A stretch of DNA of 64,000 bases from Rhodothermales bacterium (GCA_041391505.1 JAWKNW010000003.1:310001-374000), one strand, 5' to 3'. Positions 1 through 8,311 are shown, counted from the first letter of the stretch. Made by a program: numbers and translations. The notes: generated by a model not told the origin, from the letters alone.

Positions 1-113
1 ACCTGCAGCTTCAACTCTCCCTTCGGGCCCTTGACCGTCAGCAGGTTGTTGGAAGCAACATTGATCGAAACCCCGTTGCTCAAGTCTATCGGCAGCTTTC
101 CAACACGAGACAT
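1..113 (-). CDS. rplF: 50S ribosomal protein L6, N-terminal part (cut by window edge)
   Basis: Only the first 37 codons are present, starting at the ATG whose complement is at 111-113 and reading off the left edge. The visible start MSRVGKLPIDLSNGV and the later VKGPKGEL are the L6 N-terminal signature (bacterial L6 begins MSRIGKxPI and has TVKGPKGxL). L6 is a primary binder of 23S rRNA near the sarcin-ricin loop. It follows rpsH by 66 bp in the usual spc order. Nothing can be said about the rest of the gene. Confidence 0.93.
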   Translation of the reverse strand, partial: MSRVGKLPIDLSNGVSINVASNNLLTVKGPKGELKLQ

Positions 114-179
114 CGCGTACCTTGACTAAGATCTAAGTGAGTCGCTGCGGCCGGCTCGGCCCACGCGACATGCAGCTGA

Positions 180-581
180 TTAATAAACGTAGGCGAGCAC
201 TTCGCCGCCCACATGGATGCGGCGAGCCTCCTTGTCCGTCATCACGCCCTTCGACGTGGACAGGATGGCAATTCCCAACCCGTTCTTGACGCGAGGCAGT
301 TCGTCCGACCCGACGTATTTACGCAGGCCCGGCTTCGAAACACGCGTCAGCGTATGAATAGCCGGCCGGCCGCTCTGGTCGTACTTCAGGTAAATCCGGA
401 TCAGGCCCTGCTTGCCGTCATCCACGTCCAGGTAGTTCTTGACAAACCCCTTCTCCACGAGGATCTGCGTCATCGCGCGCTTCAGTTTCGAGGCGGGCAC
501 ATCGACGTGGCGATGGCGCGCCTGGTGCGCGTTACGCAACCGCGTAAGATAATCCGCTACGGGATCGGAAATTCCACTCAT
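180..581 (-). CDS. rpsH: 30S ribosomal protein S8
   Basis: 133 residues, the usual S8 length. It begins MSGISDPVADYLTRLRNA and ends with the S8 C-terminal pattern (STSKGVMTDKEAR...GGEVLAYVY). S8 binds the central domain of 16S rRNA and, in other bacteria, represses its own operon. ATG start at 581. It lies 69 bp downstream of rpsN in standard order. Confidence 0.98.
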   Translation of the reverse strand: MSGISDPVADYLTRLRNAHQARHRHVDVPASKLKRAMTQILVEKGFVKNYLDVDDGKQGLIRIYLKYDQSGRPAIHTLTRVSKPGLRKYVGSDELPRVKNGLGIAILSTSKGVMTDKEARRIHVGGEVLAYVY

Positions 582-650
582 GGTCTGGTCATGTTTTCGG
601 GCCGTTTCGCCTGCGTGGCGACGCGCCCGATTGATCGATTGGAGGATGGA

Positions 651-920
651 TTACCAGCTCGACTTCCGGACGCCCGGAATCTTGCCGGCGAGCGCCATCT
701 CCCGGAATACAATACGCGACACGCCGAATTTGCGGATGTATCCGCGCGTACGGCCGGTGAGCGCGCAGCGGTTCTTGAGCCGAACGGGGCTCGCATCCCG
801 CGGGAGCTTCTGCAGCCCCTCAGCGTCGCCGATGGCCTTCAGATGCTTGCGTCGTTCCGCGTATTTTTTGACGGCTGCGCGGCGCTTGCGCTCACGGGCC
901 ATCCAGCTTTTCTTCGCCAT
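651..920 (-). CDS. rpsN: 30S ribosomal protein S14, zinc-independent type
   Basis: 89 residues starting MAKKSWMARERKR. The NRCALTGRTRGYIRKFG block followed by SRIVFRE and a C-terminal KSSW is diagnostic for S14. This is the long form without zinc: there is a single Cys and no CxxC pairs, unlike the 61-residue zinc form. It assembles late into the 30S head. It sits between rplE and rpsH as in most bacterial spc operons. Confidence 0.97.
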   Translation of the reverse strand: MAKKSWMARERKRRAAVKKYAERRKHLKAIGDAEGLQKLPRDASPVRLKNRCALTGRTRGYIRKFGVSRIVFREMALAGKIPGVRKSSW

Positions 921-959
921 GTTCGAATTCTACGATTCGGTTGATACGTAAATCTTGGA

Positions 960-1532
960 TCAGGCCCCGACCGGGGTTTCCTCCCGGCGAACGAACGGCA
1001 TGCCCAGCGCCTTCAGCAGCGCCATGGCCTCCTCGTCCGTACGGGCGCTCGTCACGAAGGAGACATCCAGCCCGCTGATCTTGTCGATCTTGTCGACGTT
1101 GATCTCCGGGAAGATGATCTGCTCCTTGACGCCCATCGTGTAGTTGCCGCGTCCGTCGAAACAGCGGTCGGACACGCCGCGGAAGTCACGCACGCGGGGC
1201 AACGCCAGCGTCACGAGCCGGTCGTAGAACTCCCACATGTGCTCGCCCCGGAGGGTCACGAAAACCCCTACCGGCATGCCTTCACGGAGCTTGAAGTTCG
1301 ACACGCTCTTCTTCGCCTTCGCGATCTGAGGCTGCTGCCCCGTGATGAGGCGAAGCTCCTGCACGGCATCGTCAAGGATCTTCTTGTTGCCCGTGGCCTC
1401 GCCCACACCTTTGTTGACGCTGATCTTCAGCAGGCGGGGAATCTGCATCACGCTGCGGTAACCGAACTGCTTCATCAGCTCGGGCGCGACTTTCTCCTGA
1501 TACAGTTGCTTGAGTCTGGGTGTATACGCCAT
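960..1532 (-). CDS. rplE: 50S ribosomal protein L5
   Basis: 190 residues, slightly longer than the usual 179-187. It contains the L5 landmarks: LLKISVNKGVGEA near residue 35, ITGQQPQIAKAKKSVSNFK near 65-83, and DRLVTLALPRVRDFRGV near 108-124. L5 binds 5S rRNA and contacts the P-site tRNA. ATG start at 1532, 71 bp after rplX. The C-terminal tail (FVRREETPVGA) is a little extended and is the only unusual point. Confidence 0.98.
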   Translation of the reverse strand: MAYTPRLKQLYQEKVAPELMKQFGYRSVMQIPRLLKISVNKGVGEATGNKKILDDAVQELRLITGQQPQIAKAKKSVSNFKLREGMPVGVFVTLRGEHMWEFYDRLVTLALPRVRDFRGVSDRCFDGRGNYTMGVKEQIIFPEINVDKIDKISGLDVSFVTSARTDEEAMALLKALGMPFVRREETPVGA

Positions 1533-1603
1533 GGTTGTTCTAACGCTAAACAGGTCAGGCTGACGGCGAGGTCAGGGAGGCTGCTGCCGCCCTTCCGCGT
1601 CGA

Positions 1604-1990
1604 CTAGCGATCCAGTTCTTCTCCGGTGGTTTTAGCAATGCGAATCCAGTGACCACGGCCGGTTTCGGGATCTTCGATCCGTTTGCGCCCGACGCGGGTA
1701 CGGTTGCCGTTGCCGTCGATCGGCATCACGTTGGAGAGGTGAATCGGCATTTCGCGCTGGATGCGCCCGCCCTGGGGGTAGGTCTGATTCGGCTTCGTGT
1801 GGCGAATGCGGAGGTTCACGCCCTCGACGATCACGCGATCCTTCTCAGGATAGATCCGAAGCACTTTACCGACATACCCTTTTTCCCGGTCGGATGAAAG
1901 CGACTTCGCACTGGTGATGACTTTGTTCAGCATCACCATGTCCCCTTTCTTAATGTGCAGCTTCTTCTGCTTGTTCTTCGTGCGAGGCAT
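1604..1990 (-). CDS. rplX: 50S ribosomal protein L24
   Basis: 128 residues with an N-terminal KOW-type segment (HIKKGDMVMLNKVI... GYVGKVLRIYPEKDRVIVEGVNL) and the NRTRVGRKRIEDPETGRGHWIRIAK tail split over the C-terminus. L24 initiates 50S assembly at the 5' end of 23S rRNA. It is longer than the roughly 104-residue E. coli protein because of a basic N-terminus and an extended C-terminus. ATG start at 1990. The order rplN-rplX-rplE is canonical. Confidence 0.97.
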   Translation of the reverse strand: MPRTKNKQKKLHIKKGDMVMLNKVITSAKSLSSDREKGYVGKVLRIYPEKDRVIVEGVNLRIRHTKPNQTYPQGGRIQREMPIHLSNVMPIDGNGNRTRVGRKRIEDPETGRGHWIRIAKTTGEELDR

Positions 1991-2046
1991 GATGCTACGG
2001 GTTGTTTTCGTTGGCCGGCCCTTCCGGACCGTCGCCGTTCAAATGG

Positions 2047-2415
2047 TCAGAGCACTTCAGGAGCGAGGGACACGATGCGCATGAACTGCTTCTCGCGCAG
2101 TTCGCGGGCAACGGGGCCGAAGATACGCGTCCCTTTCGGTTCGTCGTTGTTGTCGAGCAGCACGGCGGCGTTCTCGTCGAAACGGATGTACGATCCGTCC
2201 TTCCGGCGAAACTCCTTGCGGGTGCGAACGACAACGGCGGGGCTCACATCGCCCTTCTTGACGTTGCCGCCCGGGATGGCCGATTTCACGCTGACGATGA
2301 TTTTGTCGCCAACACGCGCGTAGCGCCGCTTGCTGCCGCCGAGTACGCGGATGCAGAGCACTTCTTTCGCGCCGCTATTGTCGGCAACTGCGAGTCTGGA
2401 TTCCTGCTGGATCAT
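2047..2415 (-). CDS. rplN: 50S ribosomal protein L14
   Basis: 122 residues, the exact usual length. It starts MIQQESRLAVADNSGAKEV and shows GGSKRRYARVGDKI, RTRKEFRRKDGSYIRFDEN and GTRIFGPVARELRE. L14 sits at the subunit interface (bridge B8). ATG start at 2415; no Shine-Dalgarno sequence precedes it, since the upstream bases are a T run. Confidence 0.99.
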   Translation of the reverse strand: MIQQESRLAVADNSGAKEVLCIRVLGGSKRRYARVGDKIIVSVKSAIPGGNVKKGDVSPAVVVRTRKEFRRKDGSYIRFDENAAVLLDNNDEPKGTRIFGPVARELREKQFMRIVSLAPEVL

Positions 2416-2492
2416 GGCTTAAAAAAAGTTCTATACACGTGGAGCGAATACCAGGGATCGGGGCGGCCGGCTGGCTGCCTGCGCCGCGGTGA

Positions 2493-2762
2493 TCACTTGG
2501 CCCGTTCGATGATCTCGACCAGACGCCAGCGTTTGTTTTTGCTCAGAGGGCGGGTTTCCATGACGCGAACGGTGTCTCCCTCACGGGCATCGTTCGTCTC
2601 GTCATGCACCATCAGCTTGCTCGTCTGCTTGATGAACTTGCCGTAGATGGGGTGCTTGACCTGCCGCTTGATGGCGACGCTGATCGACTTGTTCATCTTG
2701 GCGCTTACGACGACCCCGATGCGCTCTTTTCTTCTGTTGCGTGGTGCTTCTTCTGTTGCCAT
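2493..2762 (-). CDS. rpsQ: 30S ribosomal protein S17
   Basis: 89 residues from the ATG at 2762 (MATEEAPRNRRKERIG). An in-frame upstream extension to 2804 is possible but starts inside the rpmC spacer and lacks S17 similarity. Landmarks are GVVVSAKMNKSISVAIKR, HPIYGKFIKQTSKLMVHDE and EGDTVRVMETRPLSKNKRW. It is an early 16S rRNA binder. Confidence 0.97.
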   Translation of the reverse strand: MATEEAPRNRRKERIGVVVSAKMNKSISVAIKRQVKHPIYGKFIKQTSKLMVHDETNDAREGDTVRVMETRPLSKNKRWRLVEIIERAK

Positions 2763-2818
2763 GGGATGCAGGGGCTTGGTGAGCCGTATACCGTACCTCA
2801 CCAACTACCCGTTAGTGG

Positions 2819-3028
2819 TCAGGCAGCCGACTCGGCCGCGGAGGATTCCTTTTGTTGGAGGATGGTCATCAGACGGGCGATGAGCCGGCGCGCGTGGCGC
2901 ATCTGAATCGGGTTTTGCACGTCGGCAATGGCGTGCTGAAACTCGAGATGCTCCAGCTGCACCTTCTCCTCGCGAATACGCTGACGAATCTCGTCGGCGC
3001 TCATCTCTCGTATTTCTTTCGCTTTCAT
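2819..3028 (-). CDS. rpmC: 50S ribosomal protein L29
   Basis: 69 residues, largely helical (KAKEIREMSADEIRQRIREE...IARLMTILQQKES), the typical L29 length and pattern. It sits near the peptide exit tunnel, next to L23. ATG start at 3028. It lies between rplP and rpsQ in standard order. Confidence 0.96.
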   Translation of the reverse strand: MKAKEIREMSADEIRQRIREEKVQLEHLEFQHAIADVQNPIQMRHARRLIARLMTILQQKESSAAESAA

Positions 3029-3061
3029 CTCAGCGTCCTGTTAATAGCCCGGCGGGATAGG

Positions 3062-3499
3062 TCACTTGGCGGGTGCCACCTCGTGGTAATCCGGCCTGGT
3101 GATGAATTTCGTTTTGATCGGAAGCTTCTGCTGCGCCAGGGCGAGCGCTTCCTTGGCCAGATCCTGGGGAATGCTGCCGCCGATTTCGAACAGGACACGG
3201 CCCGGACGAACCACGGCTACCCAGAACTCGGGCGAACCCTTGCCTTTACCCATTCGGGTTTCGGCCGGCTTCTTCGTAATCGGTTTGTCCGGGAAGATGC
3301 GGATCCATACGCGTCCCGCACGCTTCATGCGGCGGGTCATCGCGATACGGGCCGCCTCGATCTGGCGGCTCGTGATACGTCCCGGTTCGAGCGCCTTAAT
3401 CCCGAAATCACCAAAGTTGATCAGCGTTCCGCGGGTCGCATTGCCCTTGATGCGGCCTTTCTGGACGCGGCGGAACTTTGTGCGCTTGGGCATTAACAT
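3062..3499 (-). CDS. rplP: 50S ribosomal protein L16
   Basis: 145 residues beginning MLMPKRTKFRRVQKGRIKG. It contains EPGRITSRQIEAARIAMTR and GKGKGSPEFWVAVVRPGRVLFE, which are L16 signatures around the A-site tRNA contact. The start at 3499 matches the conserved MLxPKR beginning; a second in-frame ATG two codons later is less likely. It follows rpsC by 48 bp. Confidence 0.98.
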   Translation of the reverse strand: MLMPKRTKFRRVQKGRIKGNATRGTLINFGDFGIKALEPGRITSRQIEAARIAMTRRMKRAGRVWIRIFPDKPITKKPAETRMGKGKGSPEFWVAVVRPGRVLFEIGGSIPQDLAKEALALAQQKLPIKTKFITRPDYHEVAPAK

Positions 3500-3547
3500 G
3501 ACGTCACCTACACTCGTTCAAATGTTGAATGATCTCGCTTGACGGCG

Positions 3548-4324
3548 TTATTCCCCGGACGGCTTGCCGGCCGAAGCCTGCTTCCCGCCACGGCCACGAC
3601 CACCGCCGCCACCCCCGCTGCGCTGACGACGCTGACGCTGCGGCGGCATCTGCTGCATCTGCTGGCGCTGCGCCTGCACGTTGGGGCTGAGATCGGGTTT
3701 GCCAATCACTTCACCGCGGAAGATCCAGACTTTCACGCCCAGCGTTCCGTAGATCGTAAAGGCCGTCGCCTCCGCGTAGTCGATGTCTGCGCGAACCGTG
3801 TGGAGGGGCACGCGCCCTTCGAGGTACTGCTCCGTGCGGCCCATTTCAGCGCCGCCGAGACGGCCGCCCACCTTGATGCGGATCCCTTCGGCGCCCATGC
3901 GCATCGCGGCCGTAATGGCCTGCTTCATCGCGCGGCGGAAGGAAACGCGGCCGGCCAGCTGCTGGGCCACGTTCTGGGCCACCAGGCTCGCATCGAGCTC
4001 AGGACGCTTGATCTCCGTAATGTTGATCTGGATGTCCTTGTTGGTCAGCTTCTTCAGCTCCTCGCGAAGCTTCTCGACCTCGGCGCCCCCGCGTCCGATG
4101 ACGACGCCCGGCCGGCTCGTGTGCAGCGTGAGGATCACGCGTTTCGGCGTGCGCTCGATGACGACACGGCTGAGACCCGCGCGCTTCAGACGCGCAATCA
4201 GGTATTTGCGGATTTCTTCGTCTTCCACCAGCTTGTCGGCGAAATCCTTTTCCGCATACCAGTTGGAATCCCAGCCCCGGATGATGCCGAGGCGAAAGCC
4301 GATCGGATTGGTTTTCTGACCCAC
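3548..4324 (-). CDS. rpsC: 30S ribosomal protein S3 with Gln/Arg/Gly-rich tail
   Basis: 258 residues from a GTG start (MGQKTNPIGFRLGIIRGWDS). It has an N-terminal KH domain with GxxG-type VVIGRGGAEVEKLRE near residues 74-88, and the C-terminal S3 domain (RADIDYAEATAFTIYGTLGVKVWIFRGE). S3 lines the mRNA entry pore and has helicase activity. The last 45 or so residues are a low-complexity Gln-rich then Gly/Arg-rich extension (SGGGGGGRGRGG). This makes the protein about 25 residues longer than the E. coli protein. Confidence 0.97.
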   Translation of the reverse strand: MGQKTNPIGFRLGIIRGWDSNWYAEKDFADKLVEDEEIRKYLIARLKRAGLSRVVIERTPKRVILTLHTSRPGVVIGRGGAEVEKLREELKKLTNKDIQINITEIKRPELDASLVAQNVAQQLAGRVSFRRAMKQAITAAMRMGAEGIRIKVGGRLGGAEMGRTEQYLEGRVPLHTVRADIDYAEATAFTIYGTLGVKVWIFRGEVIGKPDLSPNVQAQRQQMQQMPPQRQRRQRSGGGGGGRGRGGKQASAGKPSGE

Positions 4325-4395
4325 TGTAAAGTCCTGTGCTGTTATCTAAAGTTTGCGTGTGGCGCGACGAACGCGCCGGCTGGCGTCTGGCGCCG

Positions 4396-4761
4396 TTAAG
4401 CTTCTTCCCCTTCCGCAGCCCCAACCGTCCCGACGACGACCGTCAGGTGGCTCGTGCGCTTCAGGATCGGTTGGGCCCGCCCACGCGGTCCCGGACGGTA
4501 CCGCTTGAAGCTCGGCCCGACGTCGACGCGAATTTCCTGAACGACCAGCTCGTTTTCGTCGATGCGCTGATCCTGATGCTGATCGATCAGGTTGTGCACC
4601 GCCGATAGGATGGTCTTGCGAACCGTATCGGTCGCCTTCTGCGGCATGAAGTTCAGCGCGTTGATCGCCTCCGTTACCCGCTGACCGCGCACCACGTTGA
4701 TCACGGGGCGCATCTTCATGGGAGAACTCCGAATAAATTTCCGTACAGCCTTAGCCTGCAT
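4396..4761 (-). CDS. rplV: 50S ribosomal protein L22
   Basis: 121 residues starting MQAKAVRKFIRSSPMKMRPV. The end shows the L22 exit-tunnel loop and RNA-binding block (VDVGPSFKRYRPGPRGRAQPILKRTSHLTVVV). An acidic tail (AAEGEEA) follows. ATG at 4761. Its beta hairpin lines the macrolide region of the exit tunnel. Confidence 0.98.
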   Translation of the reverse strand: MQAKAVRKFIRSSPMKMRPVINVVRGQRVTEAINALNFMPQKATDTVRKTILSAVHNLIDQHQDQRIDENELVVQEIRVDVGPSFKRYRPGPRGRAQPILKRTSHLTVVVGTVGAAEGEEA

Positions 4762-4836
4762 AGCCTAACCGATTCGGTTTATCTGGCCGGATGAAACCGG
4801 CCTGTACTGTGTAAGGATCGTGCGAAAGGGCGGCGC

Positions 4837-5106
4837 CTACTTTCTCTTGTCGCCGGAGTGACCGCGGAACGTGCGGGTAGGAGAAAACTCGCCGAGGCGG
4901 TGGCCTACCATGTTTTCCGTGATGTACACCGGGATAAACTGCTTTCCGTTGTGCACGGCGAAGGTGTGACCGACAAAGTCCGGCGCGATCATCGATGCGC
5001 GGCTCCAGGTCTTGATCACTTTCTTCTTGCCGGTATCGTTCAACTGCGTCACTTTACGCTGCAGTTTGTAGTGAACGAAAGGTCCTTTCTTGAGTGAGCG
5101 TGCCAT
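4837..5106 (-). CDS. rpsS: 30S ribosomal protein S19
   Basis: 89 residues beginning MARSLKKGPFVHYKLQRKV. It has the S19 pattern TWSRASMIAPDFVGHTFAVHNGKQFIPVYITENMVGHRLGEFSPTR split over residues 34-80, then FRGHSGDKRK. It forms a 30S head heterodimer with S13. ATG at 5106, 51 bp after rplB. Confidence 0.98.
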   Translation of the reverse strand: MARSLKKGPFVHYKLQRKVTQLNDTGKKKVIKTWSRASMIAPDFVGHTFAVHNGKQFIPVYITENMVGHRLGEFSPTRTFRGHSGDKRK

Positions 5107-5157
5107 GCGATACTTGAGTCAACTCGTTGCTCTGAGGAAATAAAAGACGCAGCCCGA

Positions 5158-5982
5158 TTACTTCTTGCGGCGGCGGATGATGTAGCGATCCGACAGTTTG
5201 CGTTTGCGGCGCGTCTTGAAGCCCTTGGCCGGCACGCCGCTCGGAGAGCGTGGATGCCCGCCGGAGGCCTTGCCTTCGCCACCGCCCATCGGGTGATCGA
5301 CCGGGTTCATGGCGACACCGCGAACTTTCGGGCGGATGCCCAGCCAGCGCTTGCGGCCGGCCTTGCCGTAGTCAATGTTGTTGTGGTCCGGATTGCTGGT
5401 CGTACCGATCGTCGCCATGCAATTCACCGGCACCATCCGCGTCTCGCCCGAGGGCAGCCGCAGCGTGGCGTAGGCGCCTTCGCGCGCCGTAAGCTGGGCG
5501 AACGTGCCGGCGGAACGCGCCAGCTGGGCGCCCTTGCCCGGCTTCATCTCGATCGCGTGGACAAACGAACCGACCGGCACGTTCGCCAGCGGAAGGCAGT
5601 TGCCCGCTTCGGGCGGTGCGTCCGCGCCGTTCTGGACGGTCATCCCCACCTGCACCTCGTTCGGCGCGATGATGTACCGCTTCTCGCCGTCCGCATACAC
5701 CAGGAGCGCGATGCGCGCGCTGCGGTTCGGGTCGTATTCGATGCTGGCCACACGGGCCGGAATACCCACCTTGTTCCGCTTGAAGTCGATGATACGATAC
5801 CGACGCTTGTGCCCGCCGCCCTGATGGCGCACGGTGATGCGTCCGTTGTTGTTTCGACCGCTCTTGTTGGACAGCGGTGCCAGGAGGCTCTTTTCGGGTT
5901 CCGACTTCGTGATCGTGTCGAACGCGGAAACCGAGCGTTGCCGTTGTCCAGGCGTATTTGGTTTATACTGTCGAATAGCCAT
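5158..5982 (-). CDS. rplB: 50S ribosomal protein L2
   Basis: 274 residues, with the OB-fold N-terminal and SH3-like C-terminal halves of L2. The conserved loop near the peptidyl transferase centre reads MNPVDHPMGGGEG. The first His (His229 of mature E. coli L2) is kept. The second His (E. coli His231) is Met, the form I associate with Bacteroidota, so this gene is useful for placing the organism. C-terminus KTRRKRKLSDRYIIRRRKK. ATG at 5982. Confidence 0.98.
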   Translation of the reverse strand: MAIRQYKPNTPGQRQRSVSAFDTITKSEPEKSLLAPLSNKSGRNNNGRITVRHQGGGHKRRYRIIDFKRNKVGIPARVASIEYDPNRSARIALLVYADGEKRYIIAPNEVQVGMTVQNGADAPPEAGNCLPLANVPVGSFVHAIEMKPGKGAQLARSAGTFAQLTAREGAYATLRLPSGETRMVPVNCMATIGTTSNPDHNNIDYGKAGRKRWLGIRPKVRGVAMNPVDHPMGGGEGKASGGHPRSPSGVPAKGFKTRRKRKLSDRYIIRRRKK

Positions 5983-6005
5983 TGCTCTACCGTACGTCTA
6001 CCGCG

Positions 6006-6305
6006 TTACACGCTCTCAAAGAAATCGATTTCAGCGCTTCCAGGCTGGAGCGTCACGATCGCCCGTTTGTAGGACGTCGTGGTGCCGGCCACCAGACCGC
6101 GCTTCGTAAACTGGCGGCGGCGTTTGCCCCGCACATTCAACGTGCGCACTTCCTTGACCTGCACGCCCGGATAGCGCGCTTCAATCGCCTTGCGAATTTC
6201 AATCTTGTTCGCGCCCGAAGCCACAACGAAGGCGTAGTGACGCGTCTCCATGAGGCGCGACATCTTCTCCGTTACAAAGGGCCGAATGAGTACTTGCTTG
6301 TTCAT
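6006..6305 (-). CDS. rplW: 50S ribosomal protein L23
   Basis: 99 residues. It starts MNKQVLIRPFVTEKMSRLME and has FVVASGANKIEIRKAIEARY, VKEVRTLNVRGKRRR and YKRAIVTLQPG, all L23 landmarks. L23 docks trigger factor and SRP at the tunnel exit. It is 23 bp upstream of rplB, so the two are tightly packed. Confidence 0.98.
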   Translation of the reverse strand: MNKQVLIRPFVTEKMSRLMETRHYAFVVASGANKIEIRKAIEARYPGVQVKEVRTLNVRGKRRRQFTKRGLVAGTTTSYKRAIVTLQPGSAEIDFFESV

Positions 6306-6345
6306 GATCGCTCCGTGAGCACGTTTGCGTCGTTAAGTTCAGGCC

Positions 6346-7050
6346 TTATTCGGCTGCTTCCGTCGTGGCTTTCGCCGCTTTTTTGGATGCCGGCTTCCGC
6401 GCGGGCTTGGCCGCCGGTTCACCGCCGCCCAGTACACGACCGATGCCGTCGAGCGCGCCTTCGCAAAGAAGCAGCACCTGCGCATTCAGCACGTCGAGCG
6501 TGGACGCGGCGTCGGCGTTGATCACCTGCAGCTTCGGCACGTTGCGACCCGAGCGGTATACGTTCAGGTTCACGTCCCCCGTAAGCAGGAGCACCTTCGT
6601 CCCGGCGAGGCCGAGCGCGTTCAGCATGTCGACCAGCGCGCGGGTGTCCGGCGCGTCCATCTGCAGGTTCTCGATGACCTGGATGGCGCCGGCGGTCGCC
6701 TTGTACGACAGGGCCGAACGGCGGGCCAGCTGGCTCGTCTTGCGATTTACCTTGAAGGAATAGTCGCGCGGACGAGGGCCGAAGATCGTACCGCCACTGC
6801 GGCGCAGCGGCGACTTGATGTCGCCCGAGCGCGCATGGCCGGTGCCTTTCTGGCGATAGAGCTTGCGCGTGCTACCCGCGACTTCCGACCGTTCCTTCGC
6901 CTTGTGCGTGCCCTGCCGGGCGGCAGCCTGGATTCGGCGCACATCCAGCCAGATAGAATGGTCGTTCGGCTCAATGCCAAACACCGTCGTATCCAGGGTA
7001 ACGGAACGCCCTGTTTCCTTGCCGTCTTTCTGAAGGACCTTGAGTTTCAT
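6346..7050 (-). CDS. rplD: 50S ribosomal protein L4 with Ala/Lys-rich tail
   Basis: 234 residues from the ATG at 7050 (MKLKVLQKDG). A TTG three codons upstream is in frame but less likely. L4 landmarks are GTHKAKERSEVAGSTRKLYRQKGTGHARSGD (residues 52-82, the tunnel loop) and GPRPRDYSFKVNRK. The last 30 residues (PAAKPARKPASKKAAKATTE) form a basic low-complexity tail beyond the normal L4 end. L4 can repress the S10 operon in enterobacteria; whether it does here is unknown. Confidence 0.97.
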   Translation of the reverse strand: MKLKVLQKDGKETGRSVTLDTTVFGIEPNDHSIWLDVRRIQAAARQGTHKAKERSEVAGSTRKLYRQKGTGHARSGDIKSPLRRSGGTIFGPRPRDYSFKVNRKTSQLARRSALSYKATAGAIQVIENLQMDAPDTRALVDMLNALGLAGTKVLLLTGDVNLNVYRSGRNVPKLQVINADAASTLDVLNAQVLLLCEGALDGIGRVLGGGEPAAKPARKPASKKAAKATTEAAE

Positions 7051-7112
7051 GTTCTTCAATTCGGTATGCGTTTCTACTCGGCCGGCGCTAGTGCGTCACG
7101 ACCGGTCTTTGC

Positions 7113-7742
7113 TCAGGCGCGGTGGATCTCCACAATGCCGTTCTTGGGTCCCGGCACCGCTCCGCGCAGCAGGATGACCTGATGCTCCGGATAGATACGC
7201 ACGACTTGCAAGTTCTGGATCTTAACCCGTTTGTTGCCCGTCTGGCCGGCCATGCGAAGCCCCTTGACGACGCGCGACGGGAACGACGAAGCACCGATGG
7301 AACCCGGGGCGCGGCCGCGGTTGTGCTGACCGTGGGTCCGCATGCCGACGCCGCTGAACCCGTGACGCTTTACGACGCCCTGGAAGCCCTTGCCCTTCGA
7401 GGTCCCGACGACGTCAACCGTGTCGCCTTCCTGGAAGATGTCCTCGACCCGAGCCTCTGCGCCCAGTTCGATCTCCCGCTCGAAGTCCCGAAATTCGACG
7501 ACGGCCCGCTTGGGGGTGGTGCTGGCTTTGGTGAAGTGGCCTTTCATGGCGCTGGTGGTGCGCTTTTCCTTGCGCTCGCCAAAGCTCAACTGCACGGCAT
7601 CGTACCCGTCGGGGCCTTCGGTCGATTTGACCTGGGTAACCACATTCGGGCCGGCTTCAATGACCGTACACGGGATACTGTTTCCAGCTTCATCGAAAAT
7701 GCTGGTCATCCCTATCTTTTTCCCGATCAATCCGCTACTCAT
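7113..7742 (-). CDS. rplC: 50S ribosomal protein L3
   Basis: 209 residues from the ATG at 7742 (MSSGLIGKKIGMTSIFDEAG), which is where L3 homologues begin. An upstream start at 7775 would add 11 unsupported residues. It contains VDVVGTSKGKGFQGVVKRHGF and the glutamine-methylation region GMRTHGQHNRGRAPGSIG. It normally follows rpsJ directly, but here a lipoprotein gene lies between them, leaving a 71-bp spacer. Confidence 0.98.
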   Translation of the reverse strand: MSSGLIGKKIGMTSIFDEAGNSIPCTVIEAGPNVVTQVKSTEGPDGYDAVQLSFGERKEKRTTSAMKGHFTKASTTPKRAVVEFRDFEREIELGAEARVEDIFQEGDTVDVVGTSKGKGFQGVVKRHGFSGVGMRTHGQHNRGRAPGSIGASSFPSRVVKGLRMAGQTGNKRVKIQNLQVVRIYPEHQVILLRGAVPGPKNGIVEIHRA

Positions 7743-7813
7743 GGCTCTATTCGATTCGTTTGCCTCGGCCCGCAAGCAGACCGTTGTCTATAAGGTGTGG
7801 CCTAAGGCCTGTA

Positions 7814-8293
7814 TCAACTCGTGCGTTCGATGGTCAGCGTGACGTCGCCTTCCAGCAGCGCGCCGGCCTCCGCGCCGAGCAGCGCAGCAATCACCGTGCT
7901 GTTGGCCGTGAGCACCACCGTGTCCGCATCCTGAATGACATAGTCGAAGGTCAGGTTGAACGGGACGCCGCTGAAGGTGATCGCGAGCAGCAGCTGCTGG
8001 GCAATGTCGTTGACCGTGTAGGTACCGGCCAGATTGACGTCATCCGCCTCGGGATCCGTGAGGTCGACCGCGAGCACATGCGTGCCGTCTTCGTTCAGGT
8101 CCAACGTGAGCGAACCCAGCGCGGCAAAAACAGCCGTCTTGTCACCGGTGTCGTCGCTGGCGCTGACCAGCCGCCAGGACCCGATGAACTGCGACAGATC
8201 GGTCGGATCTTCGGAGCTGTCGCAACCTGTTGCCATGAAGGAGAGCAACAGCGTGGCAACCAGGGCCGGCAGTATGGAAAAAATACGCTTCAT
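7814..8293 (-). CDS. Lipocalin-like lipoprotein inserted between rpsJ and rplC
   Basis: 159 residues. A signal peptide (residues 1-23) ends in the lipobox MATGC, with Cys24 as the lipidation site, followed by an acidic CDSSEDPTD linker. The remainder is beta-rich: FIGSWRLVSASDDT, LTLDLNEDGTHVL and DADTVVLTANST alternate like the small lipocalin-like domains (GxW near the first strand) of Bacteroidota lipoproteins. It is on the operon strand, 18 bp after the rpsJ stop and 71 bp before rplC, so it is almost certainly co-transcribed. No Shine-Dalgarno sequence precedes the ATG. Function unknown. An extracytoplasmic protein at this junction is very unusual. Confidence 0.85.
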   Translation of the reverse strand: MKRIFSILPALVATLLLSFMATGCDSSEDPTDLSQFIGSWRLVSASDDTGDKTAVFAALGSLTLDLNEDGTHVLAVDLTDPEADDVNLAGTYTVNDIAQQLLLAITFSGVPFNLTFDYVIQDADTVVLTANSTVIAALLGAEAGALLEGDVTLTIERTS

Positions 8294-8311
8294 CGCTGGG
8301 GGTAGCTTGGG

